A stretch of 64,000 nucleotides of DNA, from positions 1 to 64,000 of the forward strand of contig JAKOPZ010000152.1 in NCBI GenBank assembly GCA_029778615.1, written 5' to 3'. Under the pieces are notes generated by a model. It was given only the letters and a program-made list of their open reading frames with translations. It did no database searches and was not told the DNA's origin. Positions 32,268-41,804 of the stretch are shown piece by piece. Numbering within the stretch: position 1 is the stretch's first letter; each line of letters begins with the position of its first letter. This DNA is from Chloroflexota bacterium (GTDB taxonomy: Bacteria > Chloroflexota > Anaerolineae > UBA4142 > SHND01). The position numbers were made by a program, and so were the translations under genes.

Positions 32268-34907
32268 TTGAGAATTTGTGTGCCTTTGCGTCTCTCTTTT
32301 GTTTTGTGTTTCCTCTGCGCCGCGCTTTCGCTTTCCACCTCTATCGCAGCGGCACAATCCCCAAACTATAAAATTTTTACCACGCGGGATGGACTTGCGG
32401 GTAATTTCATTACCTCGATTCTGTTGGATGCTCACAGCGGCAATCATTGGATTGGCACAACCGAAGGCGCAACGTTAATCGCGTCAGACCGGTGGACAAG
32501 CTATACCCGCGCACATGGACTCGGCGACAGCTGGATTACTGCGCTTGGTGCAACGTCCGACGGACACATTTGGTTTGGCACGCAAAGCGGCGGCGTTTCG
32601 GTGTTTAACCCCACGACGAAAATTTTCACCACATACAATCTCGATAATTCCGACATTCCATCGAATTTTATTACAGCGCTTGTTGTTGATACAGAGAACC
32701 GCGTCTGGATTGGAACGTTGAATAATGGCGTCGCGCAATTTGACCCGCGCACGCAGCAATGGTCGCAACACGCGCTGCCGAACACGTCGGTCACATTTTT
32801 GTTTCTCGCGTTTGATGAAATACGAACGCCATGGACAATTGCGGATGGGCGCGTGTACGCATTGCAGAATGAACAATGGGAATTGCGCGCGCTGCCGAAT
32901 GATGAACGCGCCGTGCGTCTCGGCGACGACCACAGACAGATGCTCGCGTTTACAAGCGAACGCGCGTATATTTGGGATGGTCAAATGTGGCAGCGTTATG
33001 TGCCAATGGCCCAACTGCCACCCTTGGCGGGAATTTTGCAAGAGCCACAAATCACGGCAGCGGGGGAAGGAATGGGGGAGGATGTGTGGTATGGAACGCC
33101 GCGCGGATTGTATGTGATTGACCCGCCTTTGTTTTTCAAACCACCCCAGCCGCTGCCCGTCATTCTCGTGCACGGGTGGACCGTGACGGGCGACGACACG
33201 TTGGAATCGAGCGAATTTCGTTTTCTAAAAAGTTATGCCGACCGCGATGGAATTCCGATGTATTATGCGCGCGGCGTTTCGCCAAAAAATACTTTGTATC
33301 AAAACGCGGCGGTCATTCGTGATGAAATCGCGCGCGTGAAAAAGGAAACGGGCGCGCCCCAAGTGAACGTCATTGCATTTTCGATGGGCGGCATGAACAC
33401 GCGCGCGTATTTGGAATCGTCCCTGTACGCGAACGATGTACATCGCGCGATGATTCTGGGCACGCCGCAAGCGGGCGTCGAAATTTGGAAACCGATTTTG
33501 TTTCAACAGATTTTGCAGAAACCCGATGAACCTTCCGCCATCGAACTCTCACCCGAATACGCGCAAAGGATTGTCAACAACACGCGTTCGCCGAATCCGA
33601 ATGTCACCTACGATGTGTTGATTGGCGATGCGCGCCAACAATCCGGTTTGGATTTTCTGGGCGACATGCCTGCCAGCGATGCGTTGATTTCTGTACACAG
33701 CGCGCTCGCGCTCGATATTCCAAGTGAGCGCAAACACATCAACAGCGATTTGCATGATTGGGCGCCCGAACCCGTGCCGCTTGACCTCACGGGCTATTTG
33801 TATCCGCGCGAAACATGGGAACGTTATCTGCGTAACGCGCTGCGGAATAATGACAACTCGCCGCTCGGTTCCGAAATTTCTCAATCATCTTCTCAAGCAG
33901 TTGGTCAAGGCGAGGTGATGCAAGGCAATCACACGCCCGTCATGACAAAAAAAATTCGCGCGGGCGAGACAATTACCAACAGCATTTTGATTGATGAAAA
34001 TAAATCTGCGCGTTTCATCGCGTATTTTCCCGGTGGTCATGTTGACGTATCACTGCGCGCGCCCGATGGAAAATTGTACGAACCGAGCGACCTGCCGCGC
34101 GACGACGACGGCGTGTTGACTTTATCAACGGACATTGCAAGTTTCAGCGGTTATGTCGTAAAAAATGCGCGTGTAGGTGAATGGCAAATGATTTTGAAAC
34201 GTACCGATGCGGGACGCAATACGATTGACGTTTCCACATATGCCGAACTCGATTCACCGCGCCGTCTGGAGCTGTCTTTGCAGTTTGGCACGGTCGCGCC
34301 GGGCAAACCAAATTTGGTCAGTGCTTTTGTCATGGACCGTTCGCCTGACGAACCGTCGCTGCCGACGCGCCTCTACGCTTTCGTCGCGCAGCCATCAGAG
34401 AGTCCGGGCAAACCATTCACTCTTACCGAGCTTGAATTGTTTGATGATGGACAACATCAAGACGGCGCGGCGAACGACGGATATTTTGCAAATCAATACG
34501 AACCCGCGCGCGGGGGCTGGCATTTGTTGTTTGTCCAGGCGCGCGGCGCGAACTATGCGCGCGAACGCGAAACATTATTCGTCGTTGACCCCAATGATGC
34601 CCGCATTCAAGACGTTACGGTTCAACAGCGACGCGAAAATCTGACCGTTCACGCGAACGTCACGGTAAAACGCGCGGGCGACTATGAAGTCAGCGCGAGT
34701 TTGCGCCGCGCGGATACAAATGAAATCGTTGCGCGACAACTGAGCGTATTCAACCTGCCATCGGGAACCAGCCCGACGGTTCTTGACTTGGATGGGCGGC
34801 AGTTGGCGCGTGGAAAATATTTTATAGACTTGAGCTTGCTCGACAGCAGTGCCGCTGCATTCGAATTGGACCGCACAACTGCTTTGTACGTGTTGGATGC
34901 GCAATGA
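32268..34907 (+). CDS. Secreted two-component-regulator-propeller / lipase-like alpha/beta hydrolase fusion
   Basis: An 879-residue exported protein. A signal peptide (about 1-29) is followed by propeller repeats of the regulator type (about 35-285: NFITSILLDAHSGNHWIGTT, ALGATSDGHIWFGTQSGG, ALVVDTENRVWIGTLNNG). Next comes an alpha/beta hydrolase (about 295-530) with LPVILVHGW oxyanion motif and the nucleophile elbow AFSMGG, which has Phe-Ser-Met-Gly-Gly in place of the usual GxSxG. The C-terminus (about 560-879) is beta-rich, probably Ig-like. Substrate unknown; lipase or esterase is likely. The start may be TTG 32268 or GTG 32280. The stop overlaps the start of the adaptor gene by 4 bases. 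Confidence 0.82.
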   Translation: MRICVPLRLSFVLCFLCAALSLSTSIAAAQSPNYKIFTTRDGLAGNFITSILLDAHSGNHWIGTTEGATLIASDRWTSYTRAHGLGDSWITALGATSDGHIWFGTQSGGVSVFNPTTKIFTTYNLDNSDIPSNFITALVVDTENRVWIGTLNNGVAQFDPRTQQWSQHALPNTSVTFLFLAFDEIRTPWTIADGRVYALQNEQWELRALPNDERAVRLGDDHRQMLAFTSERAYIWDGQMWQRYVPMAQLPPLAGILQEPQITAAGEGMGEDVWYGTPRGLYVIDPPLFFKPPQPLPVILVHGWTVTGDDTLESSEFRFLKSYADRDGIPMYYARGVSPKNTLYQNAAVIRDEIARVKKETGAPQVNVIAFSMGGMNTRAYLESSLYANDVHRAMILGTPQAGVEIWKPILFQQILQKPDEPSAIELSPEYAQRIVNNTRSPNPNVTYDVLIGDARQQSGLDFLGDMPASDALISVHSALALDIPSERKHINSDLHDWAPEPVPLDLTGYLYPRETWERYLRNALRNNDNSPLGSEISQSSSQAVGQGEVMQGNHTPVMTKKIRAGETITNSILIDENKSARFIAYFPGGHVDVSLRAPDGKLYEPSDLPRDDDGVLTLSTDIASFSGYVVKNARVGEWQMILKRTDAGRNTIDVSTYAELDSPRRLELSLQFGTVAPGKPNLVSAFVMDRSPDEPSLPTRLYAFVAQPSESPGKPFTLTELELFDDGQHQDGAANDGYFANQYEPARGGWHLLFVQARGANYARERETLFVVDPNDARIQDVTVQQRRENLTVHANVTVKRAGDYEVSASLRRADTNEIVARQLSVFNLPSGTSPTVLDLDGRQLARGKYFIDLSLLDSSAAAFELDRTTALYVLDAQ

Positions 34908-36070
34908 AAAATATGCGATTGTCTTTTTTTCGTCGTCCCGTTTTTTGGCTCGCGCTCGGCGTTCTCGCGCTGCTTGCAGGCGGCGCGTATTTTTATTTCA
35001 ACCCAACGGTCGTGCGCGCGCCCGCGACCGTCGTCGTCACGCGCGGAGATTTGAAAGCGACCGTGAACGCAAACGCGCGCGTGCGCGCGCAAAAAAGTGT
35101 GCGGCTCGCGTTTCCGTTTTCGGGTTTGGTGAAAAGCGTGAATGTGCAAGAAGGCGACGCGGTGGAGGCGGACGCGGTGCTCGTGGAACTCGACGCGCCC
35201 GACATTACGCGGCGGCTACAGCAGGCGAACATGACGCTCGACGCGCGACGACAAGCGTTACAAGATGCGCAGCAGCCGCCGCAAGCGCAGGAATTGGAAA
35301 TCGCGCAGCAGAGTTTGAAAAAAGCCGCGTTCGCGCTTGCCGCCGCGCAGGACCAGTATAAACAAGACGCGACGGACCAACACAAACTCGCGCAAGACCT
35401 CGCGCAAAGCGATTACGACATTGCGCGCGCGAACTTTGAACGCACCACGCGCGGACCGACGCAAGCGCAGCTGGACGATTTGAAACGCGCCGTCGAGAAC
35501 GCCACGCTGGATGTGCAAGCGGCGGAAATGGCGTTGGCGCAGACGAAACTGCGCGCGCCGTTCGCGGGCGTCATCACCGAAGTCAATACCGAACCGGGCG
35601 AATTGTTCGGCGCGTATAACCCCGTCGTCGGGCTCGCGGATTTGAGCCAATTGGAATTGCTGGCGGACATTGACGAAATTGATGTGGCGCAAGTGCAAAC
35701 GGGACAAACTGCCGAACTGCGCTTTGACGCGTTCCCCGGCGCATCCGCCACCGGAAAACTGACGCGCCTCTTTCCGTCTGCCGCCACCGACCGCGGCGCA
35801 ACCGTGTATCGCGCGGTGATTTCGCTCGAAGCGACAAATTTGAAATTGCGTCCGGGCATGGGCGCGACGGCGACGATTGCGACGATTGAAAAGAAAAATG
35901 TTTTGCGGGTGCCGACGCGCGCCATCAAAAGCGCGGGGACACAAAAAATTGTCGTCGTGCAGGATGGCAGCGCCACGCGTAATGTTGTGGTGGAGACGGG
36001 CTTGGCGGATGGAAGCAATACGGAAATTATCAGTGGCGTGAGTGAGGGAACGGTCGTGGTGGTGGAATAA
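34904..36070 (+). CDS. HlyD/RND-type periplasmic adaptor (membrane fusion) protein
   Basis: A 388-residue protein anchored by one N-terminal helix (about 12-32). It has the usual adaptor layout: first half of the lipoyl domain with AFPFSGLVKSVNVQEGDAVE (about 69-88), a coiled-coil hairpin (about 95-215), the second lipoyl half (LRAPFAGVITEVNTEPGE), a beta-barrel and the membrane-proximal domain. Such adaptors bridge MacB/RND-type transporters. No transporter gene follows, since the next gene is convergent. It is translationally coupled (ATGA) to the propeller-lipase gene, so the two products may work together at the cell surface (inference). Confidence 0.9.
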   Translation: MKNMRLSFFRRPVFWLALGVLALLAGGAYFYFNPTVVRAPATVVVTRGDLKATVNANARVRAQKSVRLAFPFSGLVKSVNVQEGDAVEADAVLVELDAPDITRRLQQANMTLDARRQALQDAQQPPQAQELEIAQQSLKKAAFALAAAQDQYKQDATDQHKLAQDLAQSDYDIARANFERTTRGPTQAQLDDLKRAVENATLDVQAAEMALAQTKLRAPFAGVITEVNTEPGELFGAYNPVVGLADLSQLELLADIDEIDVAQVQTGQTAELRFDAFPGASATGKLTRLFPSAATDRGATVYRAVISLEATNLKLRPGMGATATIATIEKKNVLRVPTRAIKSAGTQKIVVVQDGSATRNVVVETGLADGSNTEIISGVSEGTVVVVE

Positions 36071-36071
36071 T

Positions 36072-36848
36072 TTACGTGAGCGTGATTTCGGCAAAGACCG
36101 GCAAATGGTCCGAACCTTCGACATCGAGCGTCCACACGCGTGAATGAAAATTGTGCGAACCGCCGACAAAAATTTCATCCAATTTTTGTTTCAAGCGCAG
36201 CGCGCGGACTTGCTGCGTCCACGGAATCTCAGCCGTGATTTCGTGCAGACCGATTTCGGCGGCGTCGCGCTTGAGTTGCGCCCAACTTGGTCTGCCGCCA
36301 ATGCGAAAGGTGTTGAAATCGCCCGCTAAAATCAAAAGGTCCACGTTCGGGCGCGCGCGCAGGTCTTCGAGAATCGCGCGGAACTGTTGGCGTTTAAAGC
36401 GATAGCCCAATACGTCGAGATGCGCCGTGCAAACGCGCAAGGAGAGCGTTTTGGTGAACATGCCATTGCCAATCAAATTCACGCGCGCCTGTCCGCGCAA
36501 GCGATTCAACACGACCCGTTCCGCGCGCGGCACGACGACTTGATGATGATTCGGCAGACGATGCTGTTCCACCGCGTCAAACCGGACGCGTGCAGTATTC
36601 CAAATCAACGCGTTTGCCTGAGGACGCGTTTTGAGATGATGATACACGTGATGGTACGACGAATAGTGTTCGCCCAATACGCGCGCAATCGCGGACGCGT
36701 CGTCATGCGCGCCTTGCGCCGACGCTTCTTGTAACGCCATCACATCCACATTTTGAAAATCGCGATGATGCGCTACATGGTCGAGCACGCGCGCGCGTTT
36801 CATGCCGACTTGAATATTCCACGAGCAAAAGCGTAACGTGTATGACAT
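36072..36848 (-). CDS. Endonuclease/exonuclease/phosphatase (EEP) family protein
   Basis: A 258-residue metal-dependent phosphodiesterase-fold protein. EEP signatures: FCSWNIQ (7-13), the metal ligand in VMALQEAS (about 36-43), a His in CTAHLDVLGYRFKRQQF, the catalytic LAGDFNTF (about 173-180) and the terminal GSDHLPVFAEI (about 245-255). Substrates in the family range from DNA to inositol phosphates and sphingomyelin, and cannot be decided here. No signal peptide. It is convergent with the adaptor gene, one base between the stop codons. Confidence 0.9.
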   Translation of the reverse strand: MSYTLRFCSWNIQVGMKRARVLDHVAHHRDFQNVDVMALQEASAQGAHDDASAIARVLGEHYSSYHHVYHHLKTRPQANALIWNTARVRFDAVEQHRLPNHHQVVVPRAERVVLNRLRGQARVNLIGNGMFTKTLSLRVCTAHLDVLGYRFKRQQFRAILEDLRARPNVDLLILAGDFNTFRIGGRPSWAQLKRDAAEIGLHEITAEIPWTQQVRALRLKQKLDEIFVGGSHNFHSRVWTLDVEGSDHLPVFAEITLT

Positions 36849-36872
36849 ACGAGAGTATTTAGATTACATCAC

Positions 36873-36900
36873 TTGTCATCTCGATTCAAATTGATACAAT
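36873..36900 (+). promoter_or_regulatory. Promoter of the LysM/M23 lipoprotein gene
   Basis: TTGTCA (36873-36878) and TACAAT (36895-36900), 16 bases apart. The -10 overlaps the first in-frame ATG (36899), so translation more likely starts at the ATG at 36914, on a very short or absent leader. Confidence 0.65.
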
Positions 36901-36913
36901 GCGTTTCCAATCT

Positions 36914-38425
36914 ATGCTTTTCCGTCTGTGCTTGTTCCTTGCCGCCGCGTGCGCGTTGGGCGCGTGCAGCGCGCAGCCCACACCCACATTGATTCCCGGC
37001 GCAACGCGCGTTCCCACCCCGCGTGCCGCGTTTCAACTCCCCTTTAGCAGTCCTGCGACGGCGACGCCAACCTCCGAGCCGGAGGACACTCCCGCGCCTT
37101 CGCCAACGCCCGGTCCCGTATTCACCGAATACATTGTGCGTTACGGCGACACGCTGGGCGGCATCAGCGCAAAATTTAATCTCACGTTGGAAGAATTGAT
37201 GCGCGTGAATGGCTTGACCAATCCGCACACACTGCAAATCGGGCAAGTGCTAAGAATTCCAACGTTCATTGAGCTGGAAGGTCCTGCGGAAAAATTACTC
37301 CCCGACAGCGAATTGGTGTACGGACCCGCGTACAAAAATTTCAGCATCAAAGAATTCCTAAAAAAATATCCGGACAGCTATCTCGCTTCGTACGTGGAAA
37401 CGGTTGACCGCGAACAGCGCACGGGCGCAGAAATTTTGCAACTCGTCGCGGAACGTTTCAGCGTGGGTCCGCGCGCACTGCTGGCGTTGTTGGAATTGCA
37501 GAGTCATTGGGTCACATCGTCCGCGTTGAACGGAAATCAAATCGCGTTTCCGTTCGGTTTGATAGACGGCGGACGCCAAAACTTGTACCGGCAAGCAGCG
37601 TGGGCGGCGAATCAGCTGAACGCGGGGTATTACGGGAAAATTTCGGGGCGACTCGGCGTCTTGGATTTCACGGACCGCCAGCGCGCGCGATTAGCGTGGA
37701 ATGTAAATCCGGGCACGGCGGCGATTCAGAATGTCTTGTCCAAAACCGCGTCGTGGGACGAGTGGCATGCGCTGGTTGCGCGCGACGGTTTTTTGGCAAC
37801 GTACGAAAAATTGTTTGGCGACCCCGCGCAGTACGAAGTGAAACGTTTATTACCCAAAGATTTGCAGCAGCCGAAATTGCGCTTGCCGTTGGAAGATGGC
37901 AAGGTGTGGTACTTTACAGGCGGACCGCACGCGGGGTGGGTGGACGGCAGTCCATGGGCGGCAGTAGATTTTGCGCCTGCCGACCAAGCGGGTTCGTGTT
38001 GGTTTTCACAGTATTGGAACGTGGCAGCGGCGCCGGGCGTGATTACCGCTTCGGAGAATGGACGCGTCGTGGAAGATTTGGACGGCGATGGGTTTCAGGG
38101 AACGGGTTGGGCGCTGTTGTACATGCACAATGCGACAGAGGAACGGATTCAAGTGGGAACCCAAGTCAAGACCAACGACCACATCGGGCATCCCTCGTGT
38201 GAAGGCGGCGCGGCGGAAACGAGTCATTTGCATTTCGCGCGGTTGTATAACGGACAATGGATTGCCGCGAGCGACGAAAAAATTCCGCTCGTGCTTTCGG
38301 GTTGGACCTTTAGCGGCGATTCACAAGAATACAACGGCGCCATGACGCGCGGCGATGTCACGCGCACGGCAGAAAATCAACGCCTCGAAGGTGTGAACGA
38401 CATCCTCCCCGACGCGGGCAAGTAA
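36914..38425 (+). CDS. Lipoprotein with LysM and M23-like peptidase domain
   Basis: A 503-residue cell-wall protein. The signal peptide ends in lipobox LGAC (Cys18), followed by a Pro/Thr-rich linker. A LysM domain follows (about 74-118: YIVRYGDTLGGISAKFNLTL, then EELMRVNGL and LQIGQVLRIP) for peptidoglycan binding. The middle is helical. The C-terminus (about 340-450) resembles LytM/M23: AAVDFAP, GVITASENGRVVED, a late TSHLHFARLYNG with the HLH pair. The usual HxxxxD first metal motif is not clear, so activity is uncertain. I preferred ATG 36914 over 36899 because the promoter -10 covers the latter. Confidence 0.82.
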   Translation: MLFRLCLFLAAACALGACSAQPTPTLIPGATRVPTPRAAFQLPFSSPATATPTSEPEDTPAPSPTPGPVFTEYIVRYGDTLGGISAKFNLTLEELMRVNGLTNPHTLQIGQVLRIPTFIELEGPAEKLLPDSELVYGPAYKNFSIKEFLKKYPDSYLASYVETVDREQRTGAEILQLVAERFSVGPRALLALLELQSHWVTSSALNGNQIAFPFGLIDGGRQNLYRQAAWAANQLNAGYYGKISGRLGVLDFTDRQRARLAWNVNPGTAAIQNVLSKTASWDEWHALVARDGFLATYEKLFGDPAQYEVKRLLPKDLQQPKLRLPLEDGKVWYFTGGPHAGWVDGSPWAAVDFAPADQAGSCWFSQYWNVAAAPGVITASENGRVVEDLDGDGFQGTGWALLYMHNATEERIQVGTQVKTNDHIGHPSCEGGAAETSHLHFARLYNGQWIAASDEKIPLVLSGWTFSGDSQEYNGAMTRGDVTRTAENQRLEGVNDILPDAGK

Positions 38426-38481
38426 TTCGACACGCCAGCCCGTCCAATCCACCCCAAACCAATTCCGCAAAACGAATTCGT

Positions 38482-40404
38482 ATGAGCTCATTAAAGCGCG
38501 TTTCTTTTTGGCTGACCACCGCGCTTGTCATTGTCGCTTCGCTGCGCGTCACCATTCCGCTCGTGCTGCCCGATGCGGCGGCGTTCCTCTTGGCGATGGT
38601 TTGTGTTTGGTTTCTCCCCGGCTATTTTGTAGAAGGAATCGTTTTTCCCGCGTCGCGCGAACTCTCGCTCACGCGGCTGCCCCTTTGGTTTGTCTTTGGG
38701 TTATTTGTATGGACTCTGCCTGCGACGGCACTGCAATTCGTGGGCGGCACGTGGTTTCACTTTCACCTCATTTATCTCGCGCTGTTGTGCCTCTTGTGGC
38801 TGGCGAGCGCATGGCGGCGCGGGAAAAATTACCCCCCCCCCACCATCGCATCACAACAGCGCGAATGGTTTTTTGAAGCAAGCTTGCTCGTATTGTGCGC
38901 GCTGCTCGCGCTGTACGTGGCGCGCGGTCCGCGTGATGCGGACGATTGGCTTTATCTTCAAATCGCGCAGCAAATTTTGGGCAGCGAGCCGTTTCAACTT
39001 TTGCAAGCGTCGGAAGCGCGTTATACGCTGCGCTATGCGTTTCACGTCTGGTTGTTTACGCAAGCGTACATGGCAGAAGCATTCGGCATTGACCTCGTCG
39101 TTCTCGTCCGCGAAATTCTACCCGCGCTGGTGGCGCCGCTCGCGCTGCTTGCATTTTACGCGTGGGCGCGTGAATTTTTCCGGCGCGCGGGCGCGGCATT
39201 TTTGGCGGTGATTTTTTTTCTGCTGATTGCCTTTACCAACATCACCGGCAGCGGTTGGGGCAGTGGGTTGATTGCGCGCGCGGCGCAAGACAAATTTTTG
39301 GTGTGGCTGCTTGTCGTACCGCTCGCGCTGAAATTTGCTTGGCAGTTTCTCAATTCGGGACGCCGCGCGTTTTTGGTCGCCTACGCGCTCGCGCTCATCA
39401 CGGGAATGTGGATTCATCCCGTCGCGGTGTTTTTGATTCCACTTGCGCTCGCGGGGTTCGCGTTGTTTAATTTGATTTCGCCGGTGCGTTTTTCGCGCGC
39501 GCGTTGGCTCGCGTTGACGCTTGCGAGTGCGCCTGCGTTCGGCGCGCCCGTTGTCATTCGCCTCACCACACTGCCGGAAGTTTTTATCACGTCCAGTCCG
39601 TTAGTCGAAGCATACATTCGTTTGAGCGAAGACCGTTTGTGGATTTTTGGCAATTGGTACGTCATCAATCCCGCGCTGTTGGCGCAGTCTTTCATTGTGT
39701 TCAGTTTGCTGCTGTTGATTTTGTTTGCCAAACGTTTGTGGCGCGAGCCGCGCCTGCAATTCTTGTGGGGCAGTGCGCTGGTGCCCCTCGCGCTGTTGAG
39801 CAATCCCTTTACCGCGCGCGTTTTGGGCGAACTGTTTACGCCGTGGCAGTTGTGGCGCATGACGTGGAATGTGCCGAGCGCGTTCCTTCTCGCGCAAGCG
39901 GCGGTAGATTTTTTTGACGCGCAGCGCGCGGGAATTCGACGTATGCGCCCGGCGGTCGCGGTGTATCTGGTACTAGCGGCGGCGCTTGCCGTCGGCGTCT
40001 ATGAAGTGAATCCGACGCGTTGGTACAGTAATCTCACCAAGGACCACAGTTTGGACGCGGCGACAGTGGACATGTTGGAACGCTTACGCAGCACCTTGCC
40101 CGAACGCGCGAATGTGCTTTTGCCGCGCGGGCTCACGCGTTACGCGTCGGCGTACACCTATCGCGCGGTGGTCATGTCGAACGACGCGCAAAAGCCCGAA
40201 GATGCGCGCGGACAGCAAATTGACCGCTTTTACGAGCCGAACGCCGACCCGAAATTTTTGCAGGCGTTTTTGGATTTTTGGCAGATAGAATTTGCGGTGG
40301 TGGAAAACGATTCGCCGCAGGCGCGTTTCTTGAAAACGAATCCGCGCGCGACGTTTTTGTACCAGAACACGGCATTGAGTCTTTATCGTGTCGAATTGCG
40401 TTGA
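38482..40404 (+). CDS. Polytopic membrane protein, glycosyltransferase-like
   Basis: A 640-residue inner-membrane protein with about 12 hydrophobic helices and a soluble C-terminal domain (about 515-640). An acidic loop after the third to fourth helix (ARGPRDADDWLYLQIAQQIL, about 151-170) is reminiscent of the first extracytoplasmic loop of GT-C glycosyltransferases, which use acidic residues there. No named family was recognised. The gene carries ten consecutive C at 38832-38841, within the codons for YPPPT. The frame is intact. The start is ATG 38482, 56 bases after the lipoprotein gene, so co-transcription is likely. Confidence 0.7.
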   Translation: MSSLKRVSFWLTTALVIVASLRVTIPLVLPDAAAFLLAMVCVWFLPGYFVEGIVFPASRELSLTRLPLWFVFGLFVWTLPATALQFVGGTWFHFHLIYLALLCLLWLASAWRRGKNYPPPTIASQQREWFFEASLLVLCALLALYVARGPRDADDWLYLQIAQQILGSEPFQLLQASEARYTLRYAFHVWLFTQAYMAEAFGIDLVVLVREILPALVAPLALLAFYAWAREFFRRAGAAFLAVIFFLLIAFTNITGSGWGSGLIARAAQDKFLVWLLVVPLALKFAWQFLNSGRRAFLVAYALALITGMWIHPVAVFLIPLALAGFALFNLISPVRFSRARWLALTLASAPAFGAPVVIRLTTLPEVFITSSPLVEAYIRLSEDRLWIFGNWYVINPALLAQSFIVFSLLLLILFAKRLWREPRLQFLWGSALVPLALLSNPFTARVLGELFTPWQLWRMTWNVPSAFLLAQAAVDFFDAQRAGIRRMRPAVAVYLVLAAALAVGVYEVNPTRWYSNLTKDHSLDAATVDMLERLRSTLPERANVLLPRGLTRYASAYTYRAVVMSNDAQKPEDARGQQIDRFYEPNADPKFLQAFLDFWQIEFAVVENDSPQARFLKTNPRATFLYQNTALSLYRVELR

Positions 40405-40432
40405 GCTGTGCGAACGAAATGTTGAATTCAAT

Positions 40433-40460
40433 TTGACACGCCTTTTGATTGCGTTATACT
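40433..40460 (+). promoter_or_regulatory. Promoter of tRNA-Cys
   Basis: TTGACA (40433-40438) and TATACT (40455-40460) at 16 bases. The tRNA begins 11 bases after the -10. Confidence 0.8.
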
Positions 40461-40471
40461 GAAAAAACGGC

Positions 40472-40543
40472 GGCGACGTGGCCAAGTGGCTAAGGCAAGG
40501 CTCTGCAAAAGCCTGATCGTGGGTTCAATTCCCACCGTCGCCT
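40472..40543 (+). tRNA. tRNA-Cys (anticodon GCA)
   Basis: A complete cloverleaf: acceptor GGCGACG/CGTCGCC, D arm GCC/GGC, anticodon stem AGGCT/AGCCT around loop CTGCAAA (anticodon GCA), T arm GTGGG/CCCAC around TTCAATT, and discriminator U, which is the identity base for cysteine. The 3' CCA is not encoded. It has its own promoter and a terminator directly after it. Confidence 0.97.
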
Positions 40544-40552
40544 TGGCGATGC

Positions 40553-40584
40553 AAAAACCTGCGAATGAACTCGCAGGTTTTTTG
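40553..40584 (+). terminator. Terminator after tRNA-Cys
   Basis: AAAACCTGCGA-ATGAAC-TCGCAGGTTTT followed by TTG. Ten base pairs and a T-rich tail. The remaining bases to 40735 hold no gene. Confidence 0.85.
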
Positions 40585-40698
40585 TTGCGTGGCATCGGAT
40601 TTGTCCGCGCACCGTATGTACAATGCGAGTGCTTGCGGGCGTTAAGGTTCTTTTCATGTTAGACTGGCATCGTATTCGCCAAAGCGCACGAACATCAC

Positions 40699-40704
40699 TA
40701 TAAT
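40699..40704 (+). promoter_or_regulatory. -10 element for the second MoxR operon
   Basis: TATAAT 31 bases before the ATG at 40736. The -35 at 17 bases is poor (TCGCCA). Confidence 0.5.
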
Positions 40705-40735
40705 CGCTCGCGTAAATTTTTCTTTGAGGAAAACA

Positions 40736-41743
40736 ATGGCTGCAAATGTAACCACTCCAACGGCTCCTCCCGCCGATTATCGCGTGCGCATTCAAGTCGA
40801 ACCGATTCGCGCGTTGGCGAATCAAGTCATCACCAATGTCGAACGCGTCATCATTGGCAAACATCGCGAGGTGGAACTCGCGCTCATCGCGCTGTTGTGT
40901 CAGGGACACGTCTTGATTGAAGATGTCCCCGGCACCGGCAAAACGATGCTCGCGCGCGCGTTTGCCAAATCGCTCGGCTGTTCGTTTCGCCGCATTCAAT
41001 TCACTCCCGACATGCTGCCGACGGATGTGACAGGCACGAGCATTTTCAATCAACAAACGCGCGAGTTTGAATTTCGCCCCGGTCCGATTATTGCCCAAGT
41101 GGTGCTCACCGACGAAATCAATCGCGCCACGCCCAAAACGCAGAGCGCGCTGCTTGAAGCGATGGAAGAACGCCAAATAACGGTGGATGGCATTACGTAT
41201 GCGATGCCCATGCCATTTCTGGTGCTTGCGACGCAGAACCCCATCGAATACGAAGGAACGTTTCCGCTGCCCGAAGCGCAGTTGGACCGCTTTATGATGC
41301 GGATTCATCTCGGCTATCCGAACGCGGCGGAAGAGGTGCAAATGTTGGAATCGCAGCAGCGCGTGCATCCGATTGAGGGCATTCGGCAGGTGGTGAGCGC
41401 GCAGGAATTAATCAACGCGCAGCAAGCGGTTAAAGAAGTGTACGTAGACCGTTTAATCAAGGAATACATTGTCGCGTTGGTGGAAACGACGCGGCGGCAT
41501 CCTGATGTGTATTTGGGCGCGTCGCCGCGCGGTTCGTTAGCGCTTGTGAAAACGGCGCAAGCCAAAGCGGCAATTCGCGGACGCGATTTTGTGGCACCGG
41601 ATGATGTCAAAGAACTCGCGGATGGAACGCTGGCGCATCGCCTGATTCTCTCACCTGCCGCGCGTTTGAAAAAAGTGGATGCGCGCGGGATTGTGAACGA
41701 AATTGTAAATTCGATTCCGGTGCCGGGCGCGCGAGTGCGTTGA
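40736..41743 (+). CDS. MoxR family AAA+ ATPase (second copy)
   Basis: A 335-residue MoxR ATPase: Walker [10 protein letters not shown] (about 62-70), Walker [14 protein letters not shown], sensor 1 ATQNPIE, and the C-terminal lid. It is clearly paralogous to the protein at 6265-7236 but carries a longer N-terminus. The start is ATG 40736, behind TGAGGAAA; the TTG at 40724 lies before that ribosome site. It is paired with the DUF58 gene 61 bases downstream. Unlike the first copy it has no riboswitch and no DUF4129 gene. Confidence 0.93.
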   Translation: MAANVTTPTAPPADYRVRIQVEPIRALANQVITNVERVIIGKHREVELALIALLCQGHVLIEDVPGTGKTMLARAFAKSLGCSFRRIQFTPDMLPTDVTGTSIFNQQTREFEFRPGPIIAQVVLTDEINRATPKTQSALLEAMEERQITVDGITYAMPMPFLVLATQNPIEYEGTFPLPEAQLDRFMMRIHLGYPNAAEEVQMLESQQRVHPIEGIRQVVSAQELINAQQAVKEVYVDRLIKEYIVALVETTRRHPDVYLGASPRGSLALVKTAQAKAAIRGRDFVAPDDVKELADGTLAHRLILSPAARLKKVDARGIVNEIVNSIPVPGARVR

Positions 41744-41797
41744 ATGGGTGACAAGGTGACAAGGTGACGCGTCATCCTGTCACCTTGTCACGCATTT
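41744..41797. repeat. Word-repeat palindrome (GACAAGGT/ACCTTGTC)
   Basis: GGTGACAAGGTGACAAGGTG is mirrored by CCTGTCACCTTGTCAC. It fills the gap between the second MoxR and DUF58 genes, just as another member fills the same gap in the first operon. Confidence 0.75.
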
Positions 41798-41804
41798 CCT
41801 CTTT

